64,000 bases of DNA from NCBI GenBank assembly GCA_035771175.1, contig CM069590.1, positions 31,820,821-31,884,820 of the forward strand, written 5' to 3'. The DNA is from Paratinospora sagittata (lineage: Eukaryota > Streptophyta > Magnoliopsida > Ranunculales > Menispermaceae). The notes beneath the pieces were generated by a model. That model was not told the origin of the DNA. It worked only from the letters and a program-made list of their open reading frames with translations, and searched no databases. A program made the translations under genes and the position numbers. Below, piece by piece: positions 32,815 to 44,393 of the stretch; the stretch's first letter is position 1, and each line of letters opens with the position of its first letter.

Positions 32815-33692
32815 TAGGTGTCTTCAATAAGTATCTTGTGCATGCATATTGAAGGGCTTATTCCTTTGATGTCTTTGATCAACCATCCTAAGGTAGACTT
32901 GTACTCCGTCCATATTCTCAACAATTTTTCTTCTTCCACATGAGATAGAGATGAAGAAACAATGGCTGGATAAGTGGACTTATCTCCCAAGAACGCATAT
33001 CTCAAGTGGTCCGGAAGAGGCTTCAATTCGAGATGAGGCTCATTTTCTTCACCAGGAGTAGAATCGTTCATAATCTCTTGCTTTCCTTGAGAAAAATCCA
33101 ATGGAGAAGCTTCAAGTGACAACACACACTGCTGGAAATCTTCATCTAGTACCCCATCTCTAACAATTGAGTTCACTAGACATTTTTCTAATGCATACAC
33201 TAGTGTAGCCATCTCATGCACCTCTTTAACACAACAACCTACCACATCAATAACATCAACTCGGTTGCATGTGCTCATCTAAAAAGGAAACTTGAGGGTC
33301 TTGTAGATGTTAAAGAGCACTTCTTCGTTATTTACCCTCAGTGTAAGTTCACCTTTTTGGACATCTATCAAAGCTCGCTCGGTAGCCAAAAAGGGTCGCC
33401 CAAGTATCAAAGGTACATCTCCATCTTCCTCCATATCAAGCACCGCAAAATCTACCAAGAAAATGAATTTGTTGACCTTCACCAAAATGTCTTCTATAAT
33501 GCCATGAAGATAGGTGAGAGAGCGATCCGCCAATTGCAAAGAGATGGTAATTGGCTTCACTTCGCCAAGGCCCAATTTCTTGAAAATAGACAATGGCATC
33601 AAATTAATACTTGCCCCAAGATCACATAAAACTTTTTCAGAATTAGAAGAGCCTATAATGAAAGGTATAGTGAAACTCCCTGGAATATTCAA
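32815..33692 (-). pseudogene. Protease and linker to RT, Athila-like
   Basis: 33692-33279 is one open stretch: SFTIPFIIGSSNSEKVL, active-site CDLGASINLMPLS (Athila proteases use D-L-G-A-S), LQLADRSLTYLHGIIEDILV and VPLILGRPFLATERALIDV. A frame change at 33279 leads to the linker 33278-32820 with LEASPLDFSQGKQEI, LKPLPDHLRYAFLGD and [14 protein letters not shown], which ends at the solo LTR. This is one of the better preserved parts of the element. Confidence 0.9.
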
Positions 33693-33844
33693 CTATTGAG
33701 GTAGTTTCCTTTGTAAGATGGCGCTACACTCTTTTATGAGTTTCACCCTCTCAAACTCTTCAAGCTTGCGCTTCTTTGACATGACGTCCTTCATGAATTT
33801 GTCATAATTGGACATCTGCTCCAGTGCATCTGCAAAAGGAATAT

Positions 33845-35325
33845 TTATATGAATTTCTTAAACATGTCCAAAAAATTTGCAAATTGTTCATCTAGTCTTT
33901 TCTTTTGAAAACGTTGAGTAAAAGGGAGAAAAGGCTTTAAGATGGGAGGGTTATCTGGGAAGGTAATGGAACTCGGTCGGTATGCCCTCTCCTTTGGCTC
34001 TTCTTGCTTGTGCTCCTCTTGATTTGCCTCATTCTCTGAGTTGCTTGATGATGATGATGGCATAGTCTTCTCATTCTTGCTTTTCACTTCAGCCCCTTCA
34101 ACTTATTTTCCACTTCTGAGTGTAATGGCCTCGCAGTGCTCCTTAGGATTGACTTGAGTGTTGCTAGGAAATGAGCCTTGTTGTTGGGAACTAATTGATG
34201 AAGCCAGTTTCCCCATTTGTACTTCAATGTTCTTGAGTGAAACTTCCAACCCATCTACTCTTGACTTGGTTCTATCTTGCTTTGCCTTCGAGTTTGCTAT
34301 GAACCCACTCAAAAGGTCTTCCAAACATTCCTACTATTAGAGTATGAGAAATTCTCATGATTTCTTATCCCCAGATGGTATTGGTTTGGAATAGAGACAT
34401 TGTTTCTATAGTTGTATCCTCGATTATTCAAGTAATTTGCTTGCTCTTCAATGTTCTCTCCACCCGAATATCCCATGCTAGCTGCAGCTACTTTCTTAAT
34501 AGAAGTTTGTGCACCTTGTAGCGAAGCTATTTGATTAGACAATGTAGATAGTTGTGCCGAAATTGCAATCATCGGATCAAGCTCAAGCACTCCAGCAACC
34601 TTTTTCACCAAATATCTCTCACTAAGAGCTTCATATGTATTGGAAGCCACCCACTGCGACATCGATCAAAGTACGTGTGGAAATTGTCATCCCATTATAA
34701 AATATTTGAAGTTGCATCCATACCTGAAAGTCGTGTTGTGGACACTTCCTCAACAATTCTTTGAAACGTTCCCAAGCGTCATATAGTGACTCATTCTCCA
34801 ATTGCTTAAATTGACCAATCTCTACTCGTAGTTGAGCTGTCTTTGCCAATGGGAAATACTTTTGAAGAAGTTTTTGTATCAATTTTTTCCATGTGGCAAC
34901 ACTCCTAGGTTGCAAGCCTTGCAACCATGACTTAGCATGTTCCTCAAAGAAAATGGGAACAATCTAAGTTGAGTCACATCTTCAGTCATGCCATTGATCT
35001 TGACTGTGTCACATTTCTCCAAGAATGATTGTATATGAATCATCAGATCTTCTATTGGAGAGCCCCCATATTGATGTTTTTGAACCATTGTAATTAACGT
35101 CAGCTTCAACTCAAAATTGTTTGCAACAATGGGTGCTTTCACTATCTCTGAGTAATTATCATAAATGACGGGCTTGAAGTAGTCCCGAAGAAGACGTTGA
35201 TTGTTTTCAGGCTCCATTGCCTCTTGTTCCACTCTTCTTTCTCTTCCCCTCTGTCCCAAAGTGCACTCAATTTCAAGATCCAATGGTACTAACTCAACAC
35301 TTCTAGAATGTCGCATATACTTCAA
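33845..35325 (-). pseudogene. Gag, Athila-like
   Basis: The likely start is within 35325-35220 (MEPENNQRLLRDYF). The gag core follows: ANNFELKLTLITMVQKHQYGG, DLMIHIQSFLEKCDTVK, then a frameshift near 34900 into ATWKKLIQKLLQKYFPLAKTAQ, EIGQFKQLENESLYDAWERFKELL and a conserved YNGM...RTLIDVAVGG block. The C-terminal part (34662-33845) includes a Gln/Asn-rich stretch, a coiled-coil-like ANSKAKQDRTKSRVDGLEVS segment and an AITLRSGK motif, and ends with KRLDEQFANFLDMFKK. Four or more frame changes are needed. No CCHC knuckle was seen. Confidence 0.85.
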
Positions 35326-35437
35326 TCAACCTTCGAAACAAAACAAAGAAAAAACAATTCAGAAAAATTCAGCAAAAACACTAGATTAAAATTAAAATCA
35401 ATTACTAACAATATTGATGAAAATAAAGTAAAACAAT

Positions 35438-35458
35438 CCCCGGCAACAGCGCCCAAAA
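35438..35458 (-). other. Primer-binding site, Asp-tRNA type
   Basis: The minus strand reads TTTTGGGCGCTGTTGCCGGG just inside the 5' LTR. It resembles the TGGCGCCGTTGCCGGGGA-type PBS (tRNA-Asp) used by Athila/Tat elements, with small differences. Confidence 0.7.
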
Positions 35459-35460
35459 CT

Positions 35461-36850
35461 TGTTCAGTAGAAAACCGCAAGTGTACAATATCAAATAGTA
35501 GTAATAACCGATGAAGATCGGGTTGTCGTCATCTAGGATTGCACACCTTTTCACTAATTTCTAACTTTATCTATCTAACCAAATTATAGAATTTCAGATA
35601 GTTAAACAACAAATAAAACTAATTAAAACAAATGAATTATGGAAACTACCATCTTCACCTAACCTTCAATTATGTAATTTAAACATGCTTATTATCAAAT
35701 CAAATTCCTAGTCTATAAGTCAAAACCCTTGCGTCTCTAATTCCCTCTCTCAAGTGTCGAATTAGATCATATTGTCAAGATTGCGATTTGATCTCCCGAT
35801 AAAACCTGTTTTCTCAACAACCCATTAAACTTTGTGATTTCCCTACAACTTCAAGAGGTACCGTAAATCTCTGGATTCTACGATAATCTCAGGTCATAAA
35901 TCCCTTATTCCAACCTAGGAACCCTCTCTCCCAAGTCTAGGTTCAATTAATCAGTGGCCAAAACATTAAAGGCATGAAGCATTGAGAATTATGAATAAAC
36001 TGTGAAAATTGCATTGAAAATAAACAAAATCTAAAATTAAACCATAATCTCTAGTTTAGGATCCATCTCCTCTCTAGAACAATAAATTAGTTCATACTTT
36101 GGATGAAAAGAACACAAAACATGAATAACAAAACTAAATATCCTGGAACTTGAATCTTCTTCCTTGTTTCTAACGTCAAATCTCCGTGTTCCTTCGCTCC
36201 TAGCCGACTTGTTCTCGTCTCCAATGTAAGATGTTTTGAAAACCCTAAACAATCTTCTATTTAAGTCCCCAAGCCCATAGGAAGTCGTGATGTAAAGTCC
36301 CAACTTGAATAGTAAAAACCCCAAAAAATTAAAAAGTTGTTATTTTCATATCACAACCCAGTGTCGCGGTGCCCACAGTGGACGCCGAGGCGCCCAGTCT
36401 CGGCTGGCATCATCATCACTCCACCACTTGTGCTCCGCGACGCCCAGCCCCTGTTTTCTGCACGTTGGTGCCTTTCTCTTTTGTGGACTTAGTCGAATTT
36501 TCACCTCTTTTCTTCACTTTTCTTGTGTGGACTTTGCCAAATCTATGCATTCCTTAACTTGTATTCTTCACGTATCCTCATTGCATCTTTATGTATCATG
36601 TTTCCATCATCCTTGTTAACTTCAACACATCTAAACACCTACAAAACAAACCAAATCAAGTTAATAACACACTCAAACATAAATTGAATCAAATCATAAA
36701 CTAATAAACTAAAATAATGCATAAAAACCAAATTTTTCCTAAACTGACAAATGCAGTAAAACTAACATAAACACATGAAACTAATGCATGAAATGTCCTA
36801 AAACACACCTAAAACATACTCTAAAACATTTCTAAATATGCAACTCAACA
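35461..36850 (-). repeat. 5' LTR of the Athila-like element
   Basis: 1390 bp; minus strand TGTTGAGTTGCATATTTAG...CTACTGAACA. A TATA-like 'cttaaatagaag' (complement of about 36255-36266) precedes 'tttagggtttt'. A GC-rich block with 'gcgcc' and 'cgcgg' steps lies at 36358-36445. Confidence 0.88.
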
Positions 36851-37542
36851 CTCTGTCGGCTCCATCATTCGGGAAGGGGAAGAATAAGGCTATGCCGAGT
36901 TCCTCACCTCAGAAAAAGAAGAAATCTTGGGGTTTGTGGGTCCTACCTCCATGAAGGAGGTCAAGGAATATGTCGAGTATGTGAACCAAAATTGTAAGGT
37001 AAGTATTAAGAGCGTGAAGGCCCAAGAGTTCCGGGACACTAAGTTGGAGACCCTGTGGGAGGACACGATCGCTCAGCTCACTTAGTTGATTTTCCTTAGT
37101 GCCCCATTTTTTGTTACCTTACTTCTTTGGGATTTTAACTTGTGTTGTTGTTTGTAGGCAACCTATGCGATGAGTATTGGTCGTGAGAAGTCAAATGAGA
37201 AGTTGCAGGAAGTGCAAGATGGTTGCGGTCAGCGCATGTCGGAGCAACACATGTTCAAGCAGCTCATGTTAGTTAAAGAGCATGCTGCCAGGGCTGCTGA
37301 GAGTAAGAAGGATGCTGCCATAGCCCGTCAGGAGGCTGAACGCGACAGAGCGGAGCTGGCCGCATAATGGACAACATGCACTCCAGACATGAGTTCGAGG
37401 TTGCTAGAGTTGGGAATGAGGCAGCGACTAGGGGTATTACGAGGGTATGAAGGACCTGCGGTCGGAGATTGAGCACCACCGTCCAGATTGGAATCTCAAT
37501 TTCCTGGATGAAGACTACCTTGGGACGAAGGGCGGCGCTTAG
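36851..37542 (+). pseudogene. Coiled-coil coding remnant with intron-like gap
   Basis: I cannot name this gene. Plus-strand frames give a basic segment (GKGKNKAMPSSSPQKKKK, about 36875), then after a shift KEVKEYVEYVNQN and DTKLETLWEDTIAQLT to 37085. A T-rich gap ending 'ttgtttgtag' (37158) looks like an intron with a 3' splice site; the donor is unclear. The next part, MSIGREKSNEKLQEVQDG then HAARAAESKKDAAIARQEAERDRAELAA, has heptad-like charge patterns. A last frame gives DLRSEIEHHRPDWNLNFLDE and ends at GCTTAG, exactly where a Tekay solo LTR inserted. It is probably the 3' end of an extra ORF of a plant retroelement. Confidence 0.4.
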
Positions 37543-38375
37543 TGTGACGCCCTGAAACTTTTTCCCGCCTAGCCCATGCCCCAATTTGCATAAGTTCCCG
37601 ACTTTATGTGCTAGTGCTTGGTGTGATGCATATTATGTGTCCATGTTATATGCCATGTGTGTTGTTATTTGGATGATTTGTATGCATGTATGTTAGTGTT
37701 TTGACACGTCTTATAAGTGTAAATGATGTGTGGGAATTTTGTGTAAAGTGGGTTAATGAAAGGTGATGAAATGAAGAAGAAAAAGAGGAAAAGTTGGGTG
37801 GCAGGGGAAAACCAATCAACTGGACTGGATTGTGAGGCTGCGAAAAATTGGTTTTAAGTTCGCCCATGTGTGGGCCCAACTCGCACATATAACCTCTTTT
37901 ATCGCCCATCTCACCCATTTTGTGCCTTAAGACACTAGAGAAGGGGGAAGAGAAGGGAAAGAGAACCTTGGTGCTTCTCAAAGGTGATCTTGCTCAAACC
38001 TCAAGTAGGGTAAGTGAAATCTACTTGAAATGTTTTTGTAAGCTCCAATATGACCTAGATATTGCCATGGGTTTCTGATTTGGGGGAAACCTAGGCTAGG
38101 GTTTGGGTTACATGTGCTTGAAAGTGCAAGATAATGGTGGGATTAGGTATCGTAAGGCTTGAATCATGCCCGAACCTTGTTTTCCAAGGCTTTTTCCTTA
38201 TTTTTGGAGAAGCCTAAGGTTAGGGTTTCCATAGAAACCCTAAAAACTGAAATGCATGCTTGGAATTAGGAATCCTAGGGTGATTTGGAACCCATTGGTG
38301 GCATTTCCCCCAATTTTTGATGAGAAATTGATGGGGTTCCCTGTAAATGACTTGGCCCTAGAATTTGGACCTAGG

Positions 38376-40673
38376 TGTTGGCCCAGCATAACCATCCAAG
38401 AGGGGGGGAGAATTTGATTTGGAAAATCTTTGCGTTGCCTTTTTAATATTTTAATTAAACAATTAAAGTGTGCAGTCGGTAACAATCCATATAACAGGAT
38501 GCAGGAAAATAAATGAGTACAAATGATTTAGTGTGGTTCGGTTTTCCTTAAACCTACCTCCACTTCCCAATCACACTGATTAGGATTTCCCAATCCACTA
38601 TTGGCTAATCACTTACGGGCAGATTTGAAGCCGTTCACACTAACAAACATCAGGGCTTGGTTAGAAAACCACTACAATGCTAACCTACACGAGGGCTTGG
38701 TTAGAAAGCCACAATCTAGTCTACACCAAGGCTTGGCTAGTAATCCACAACTTGCAACCAACTTACGAGCGTGGTTACATGTCGTACAAATAAGGTATGT
38801 CCTAGTAAACTTAACCAAGCCAACAATACATCAAGATTACAATGATATAGAGAAGTGAATAACAACACTGTCAACAATTTAAGCTTACAATCTTGAATGA
38901 GTCAAGAATTACTATTCCAACCACTATGATTTTAAATGAAGTGTAATGTTGAAATAGTTTCGCAAAACTACATGGAATCGATTCAAAGTATATTTATGCA
39001 AGTTCAAGAATCGTATGCATACATGTATTTCTAAATATTGGTTCTAAGTATGATTAATAAAGCACAAGAATAAATATGCAAGTTGTTGACATAAACTTAT
39101 CGATTGAAAATAATCAATGTTCAAGCATGTGAATCAATATACACAAGTTATGATCAAAAGAATCGATTCAAACAATATATGTATTAAGCACAAGAAGCGG
39201 TGTTAATCAAACCACATGAAACCATTATAAAGATAATACAAGATAAAAGCACAAGTATGGTTTCACAAAATAGAGAAAAACGATTTTGATAATATGTTAA
39301 AACAAGCAATAAAAACTTTCTACTCATAGCACAAACACTAGAATCTAAAAGAAAAGTTATCCAACTTAGGTAAGATTAAGATCGTCGATTCTCCAAGGTG
39401 TATGTGGTTGAGAGGTTTCTCTTCCAAGAATGATCAAGAACAATAAGTGTGTTATTAAAAACACTTAAGAACACCTTAATCAACACTCAAGAAATTTTTT
39501 TTAGTTTCTCAAAGATTTTGGAATGGTTAGGAGAACTCTTCAAAAGATTGAATCAAAAACACAAATGAAGTGAGCTCTTGTTTTGATTAAAGGATTAAAC
39601 AGCTCAAAAACTTGTTTAGGATGAGTATAAATGATGTAGAGAAAATCGCACAAGTTCTCTTGATTTTGCAAAAGTTAATTTTCAAATGAGCAAGTGTGGT
39701 ATTTATACAAAAACACCACATCAAACACAAGAGCACATTTCTGGTTTGAAATCTGAAATATCTCATATTTTCCTCCAATCAAGGAGCGCGTTCCTTACTT
39801 AAGAAGCGCGTTCCTCAATATGTCTGTTGCACATAGGAACGAGTTCCTTCAACAAGAACCACTAACTCTTAAATTTTTTCCATTTTGCTCTTGGCAACAA
39901 GAGCACGTTCCTTTTCCCTGATTAGAAAAAATCTAAGTCACGGGAAATGCCACAGGAGCGCATTCCTCTTACAAGGAGCGCATTCCTTAACCCTATTCAA
40001 AAAAACACTGAGACTCGAGAAAAAGCTCAGGAGTGTGTTCCTCACTATAGGAGCCCATTCCTTCACTGACAAGTGAAATTCATTTTTTATCATTTTGGGT
40101 TTAGGACATTGTCAAAAATATAGACTAACATTGTAAAAACATTTAAAAATATTTTTGACACGATTAAGGTATAATTAACACAGTTAAAACATGAGTAATC
40201 TAATCGATTATACCAATGATAAAAGCAATAAGTACAAAACATGTGAAACGATAAAACCGTGCAAAGTTAACAAGATAGATGCATGTTAAACACTAAACAT
40301 TATATGCATGATAAACATCTATGACTACGTAATAGCATAATTATCAAATTAAAATAAGTGTATGCATGATTAATCATATATTCATATATATGCATAAGTG
40401 TATTAAACTATATGAATGATTTTTGAAAAGATGCAAATTATGTGTGGTTGGAGCAAATAGCAGTTACTCTACAACACTAAGATTCTAGTAAAGTAATACA
40501 ACCATGAAGTTCTCGAATCTTCGTGAAGTACCGTTCCTTCACATGCTTTGACATTGCAGTTGAATCCATTAGATATATCTAGTTAGCAGTGAAACAACTA
40601 CGTCAAAGTGCTAACACAGGTATGTTGTTTGCAATCATCAAAACAAAACTGGGTGAGAGTAGTTACATCAACA
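38376..40673 (-). repeat. 3' LTR of the gag+PTP element
   Basis: 2298 bp; minus strand TGTTGATGTAAC...GGGCCAACA. About nine copies of an 'aggagcgc(g/a)ttcct' motif lie at 39781-40065. The minus-strand TATA-like site TATAAATACC is at 39698-39707. The inner edge is followed by the polypurine tract. Confidence 0.92.
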
Positions 40674-40690
40674 ATCTCCCTCCTTTTGAT
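40674..40690 (-). other. Polypurine tract of the gag+PTP element
   Basis: Minus strand ATCAAAAGGAGGGAGAT, directly before the 3' LTR start TGTTGATG. Confidence 0.85.
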
Positions 40691-40773
40691 GATTTCAAAC
40701 AAATTCACTATTGGTCTGATTGAATCATGAAGCATGATATCTCAAATGAATGAATGAGTTAAGTGAATAATAT

Positions 40774-41884
40774 TGTCACACCCCCCCTCATTGATTCAGT
40801 GCTCACACCACTCGATCAGAGTTGCACATACAGAAGCATAGTGGCCCACATTAACAATAATATAGTGGAAACTATTAAGGAAAATACTATTATACTGAAA
40901 ACACGAAGTTTGTTAATTATTACATTTCTTTATAGCAAAAAGGCAAGAGAACGATAACAAGGGAGAAACCCTTACGAAAGTATCAAAATAACAAAAGAGA
41001 AGTAGTCAAAGAGCGGCATCTAGAAGCCTAAAAACACCACCACCATAGCTAAAACGATCTGACAGGACCTGGGGAGAGTACATACACCAGAGTCCCTACA
41101 TGGACCAGGTTTGGCCATAACCCTCGAAATAAATCCATCCTGACCCATCTTAATTCCCTGGAAAGATTAGCAACGGGGTGAGCTCAACAGCTCAGTGAGA
41201 TCAAGCAGGGTAAACAAGTCTTACAAGCATAATAACAAGTACAGAACAATAGTCATCAGAAAGTTATGCCACAAAAATACAATCAAGCACTGAAATGAAT
41301 GAAATGTGGTAACACGACATCACAGGCCAGGCAGCATGCACTCGCAACCTGTGACCCGAGGCACCGATACAATATCCAGTAACTGAGAGGTCTCATGAGT
41401 TCCAGTGCTAACCAGTGACAGTGTCATCTCCGGGTCCAGCGTAACAACATAGCACCCATGCTTATGAATTTAACATTTATGATAGATAACCTCATGCATG
41501 AAGTAAAGAATGGTAACAAATATGATGCATGATACTATCTAATTCATTATTAAACAAGTAAAAAATACACACCTAGCCTTCATTCCCCACCTTAACACAC
41601 TTGTAGTGACGTAATGTTTTCTTCCAACTTCTTGGACTGTGCAGGGGAGCAGGAAAGTGAAAAAGGGTCGAGGGAAAAAGAAAAAAGCAAGGGGCCGGCG
41701 AGGAGTACTGAGGGGGGCTGGCCCCCTATGGGGACGATCTTTTCCTTGGGACCGTCCCATTAGGGGGGTCTATATTTTCTCCGAAGGGGGTCTTTTAAGG
41801 CTACTTTCACTTGTTGCAATTACATCTGGGGGGTTTTTTGGCAGTTAAATTAGTTTTACGGTAGAAAAAGTGGAGGGTGTTACA
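40774..41884 (-). repeat. Tekay-like solo LTR with AATAT duplication
   Basis: 1111 bp flanked by AATAT (40769-40773, 41885-41889, perfect). The minus strand runs TGTAACACCCTCCAC...GGGGTGTGACA and contains the 'gagctcaccccgttgc' block that parallels 'ggctcaccctcattttcc' in the Tekay LTRs. It lies near the 3' end of the internal region of the gag+PTP element and is a later insertion. Confidence 0.85.
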
Positions 41885-42268
41885 AATATTATCATGCAAC
41901 TTTTAAGAATATACCACATAATAAAAGATTTAACATTGAATATCATGTGGAATAATCAATCAGATACCAATAACATTATACTCAAAAGATACGATCAATA
42001 AGCTCAAAATGTACATGTATATTAATACAGACAAATCAAACATATACATGTGATCATCATAGATGTATACATCAAAAATACAAAACAAATAACATAAGTA
42101 CACAAAAAAAATACAAAAGTGTAAACAAAAAAAAAATACAAAACATCTCCAATATATGTCCAACTCCAAACACTCCCCCTGAGTATGTGCACAAAATGAT
42201 CTAGTCAATTAGATTAGACCAATCATACTAATCTCTTTCCCTTTTGAAACATCAAAAAGAGGGTGTGC

Positions 42269-42913
42269 TTATGACAGAGGTGACGATTGAGGATCAAGAT
42301 ATCCGAGCCCAGTGAATATATTCGGAGATGTCGGGGCATCGTTCTCCATGGGGGTGGTACCAACATCTGTATCAGGTACGACAACGGTGACAACAAATAA
42401 AGTAGCTAAAGTGGAGCCTGAGTGAATAACTAGATAACGTCCCAGAGATGGTGGAGAAATGCGTGGAAGTGAGAGAACTAGATCAAGAGCTGAGTCTGCC
42501 AAAGCAAACGAAAGATGAAACCTGGGAGTGGGAATCCTTAGAGTTGCAGCTAATAAAGGGATCAGAGCTAAGGCAATGGTCATTGGTGGAGAACTAGAGG
42601 AGGGAGCGAAAGCTGAATCATGACGAACAGGCGAAGCAGGCTGATAAAATTTCAGTGATGGTGCAGGCTGCTCTCTGTCGCCAAAAACATACTCCTGACT
42701 GAAGCTGTACTCATGTAGCTCCTCAACCGGTAGTCGATCAAGAATAATCTGGAGCAAAACTCCATGAGCATGAACATATGAGCCCAGATCATCGTATTTT
42801 TTCTCCATGGCAAGAAAAGAAGAAAACAATATCTGCTGCTGGTCTCGTATCTCTGTCAGTGTCTGTAGAACCACATCTAAAGTAGTTGAAGAGGAGGGGC
42901 ATGGTATATCCAC
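42269..42913 (-). pseudogene. Second part of the PTP-like gene
   Basis: A 214-codon open stretch beginning PCPSSSTTLDVVLQTLTEIRD, then KYDDLGSYVHAHGVLLQIIL, then Pro/Ser-rich sequence. The first half resembles a short coiled coil. In the relative at 8957-8730 the corresponding stretch also encodes a helical segment (ENKISFLESTIMDLS). It is probably the C-terminal portion of the PTP gene after a frame change near 43.1 kb, not an independent gene. Function unknown. Confidence 0.45.
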
Positions 42914-43146
42914 TGGTGGTGCAATACCCGAAGATAAACCCCTGGCATCTAAGAATCTCGTTTTACCATGGCCACGTCCCGGACGTGCCTCAGCCTGTGC
43001 TGGAGCTGGTGCTGCTCCTTATCCACCAGATGAGCTATTGGTGCTGCACCCCCTACTCTCTCAATGTCTAGCTCGGGTGGCGTTGTCTGCGAATCAAAAT
43101 TGATGAATCAGGTGCCCTCGCCCTGACATCTCCTGGATATGTGCAC

Positions 43147-44160
43147 TCAATCACGGATTTGTCCTACCCACTGATATCCGAGTAATCGGATAATGTTCTC
43201 TCCATTGAAGTTATTCTTATTCGGCTTCGTCGACACCCTGAAGCCCGTGAAATCAACTCTTACACGCTTGGGGAGCAATGTCACCAAAACACCGTAAGGC
43301 AGTGCCCTAGTGTAGTATCGTGTCCCAATGATGTGATTAATGATGACGTGGGATAATCGAATACCAGTACGGTTGTTCATGCGCCAAAGAAGAAAAACAT
43401 CTAAAGGTTTTACCTTCAAACGAGAACTCAAGTGGGGAATGATAACTCTAGAGATGATGTTGCGCAAGATCTTGAGCCGCAGTCCAAGAATGGTGTTGGA
43501 CACTATCAACACCCCATGTCCAGGCTCCATTCCTGACATGGTCCTCAAAGCTGTGATCCGATCATAATTAAGAAAGACGATCTCATCGTCCTCCCCAGAG
43601 TAGGAGAAAGCACGATCAACAGAGGAAAGGCCAAATATCTCATCTAGAGTGGATGAAGATATGTCAATATCAATGCCCAAAATCCAGGAGCGATAGTGAA
43701 GTGGGTCATCACCAGGAACAAGAGCAAGCTCAGAGAAGAAAACTCGGACTAACTTAGTGTAGATGGTGTCATGAGAAAGAAACTGCTCCCATTTCATCTC
43801 GGTGAAGTGGGTGAATAGAGGCATGTGAATCCTCGTGAAGTCATCAAAATCAACTTGGAGGCTTGGAGTGGCACGTCAAGTGTCAAATGGTCGGATGACT
43901 ACTTCAAGAAGTGGAGGTCGTGATGTGGGTGAAGTCGTGGTACAAAAAGTGTAACATCATCATCTGATGAGGATGAAGATGATAGTGGTGAAGGCTCGCG
44001 AGGTGGTGGTTGTGAGGCACAAGGTCACCTCGTGGATAGTGGAGTGGGTGTGGGGGACTCTTCAACCTCTACATGTTGTCGTGTAGGCCTGGGTACGGGC
44101 GTAGATGATTCACCGATCTCCAATCGACGTTTAGAAATAATTGTTTTTCTTGGAGGCATT
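43147..44160 (-). pseudogene. Putative plant transposon protein (PTP) gene
   Basis: ATG at 44160 starts PPRKTIISKRRLEIGESS, followed by a Pro/Thr/Ser-rich region with a stop near 44029. The domain itself is the 225-codon open stretch 43824-43147: MKWEQFLSHDTIYTKLVRVFFSEL, SSTLDEIFGLSSVDRAFSYSG, then IPHLSSRLKVKPLDVFLLWRMNN and VIINHIIGTRYYTRALPYGVLV. This is the pattern I know as the 'putative plant transposon protein domain' of dicot repeats; the function is not known. It lies in the same orientation as gag and downstream of it, in the place pol would occupy. The relative at 11288-6800 has the same basic N-terminus. Confidence 0.65.
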
Positions 44161-44213
44161 TTGTCAAACACTATATGTGCAAACAAAATGAACTAAAGGG
44201 TTTTGAGTGAAAA

Positions 44214-44388
44214 TGTCACGCCCGGGTTGCACACAGTGCCCCCTACCCAGGGTGATGGGCACCTCCTACGGAGCGTACCCCAGCCATTATGGACCCATAA
44301 TATTGTCCCATTTCGGCCAGCCACGCCACACAAGGACGCCGATCACCGAGATCATTTGTCTGAGCCTGTGTGCAACCCAGGCGTGACA
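44214..44388. mobile_element. 175-bp inverted-repeat insertion (MITE-like)
   Basis: TGTCACGCCCGGGTTGCACA at the left and, inverted, at the right with one mismatch (about 23-bp terminal inverted repeats). Flanks are GAAAA at 44209-44213 and 44389-44393 (perfect). An inner inverted pair gtgccc/gggcac lies near 44240-44270. The TGT...ACA ends with 5-bp duplications also fit a very small solo LTR. Confidence 0.85.
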
Positions 44389-44393
44389 GAAAA

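Larger units (their letters stand above)
27524..36850 (-). mobile_element. Athila-like Ty3/Gypsy element, 3' LTR missing
   Basis: On the minus strand: 5' LTR 36850-35461, Asp-tRNA-type PBS, gag, protease with DLGAS, RT/RNase H, integrase and a non-coding 3' region that ends abruptly at 27524 against the Tekay LTR. The gag, protease and RT motifs are those of the Athila lineage. A solo LTR of the same broad class interrupts pol in the opposite orientation (31376-32814). Pol is heavily degraded and RT carries a deletion. Confidence 0.88.

Noticed and set aside
36305..36619. 104-codon plus-strand open frame
   Set aside because: It lies within the Athila 5' LTR, antisense to the element, and no domain is recognisable.
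38240..38485. Small minus-strand ORF across the 38376 junction
   Set aside because: It crosses an insertion boundary defined by a perfect duplication, so it cannot be an ancestral gene.
42807..43103. 98-codon plus-strand open frame
   Set aside because: Antisense to the PTP-like gene, no recognisable motif, not present in the relative at 6800-11288.
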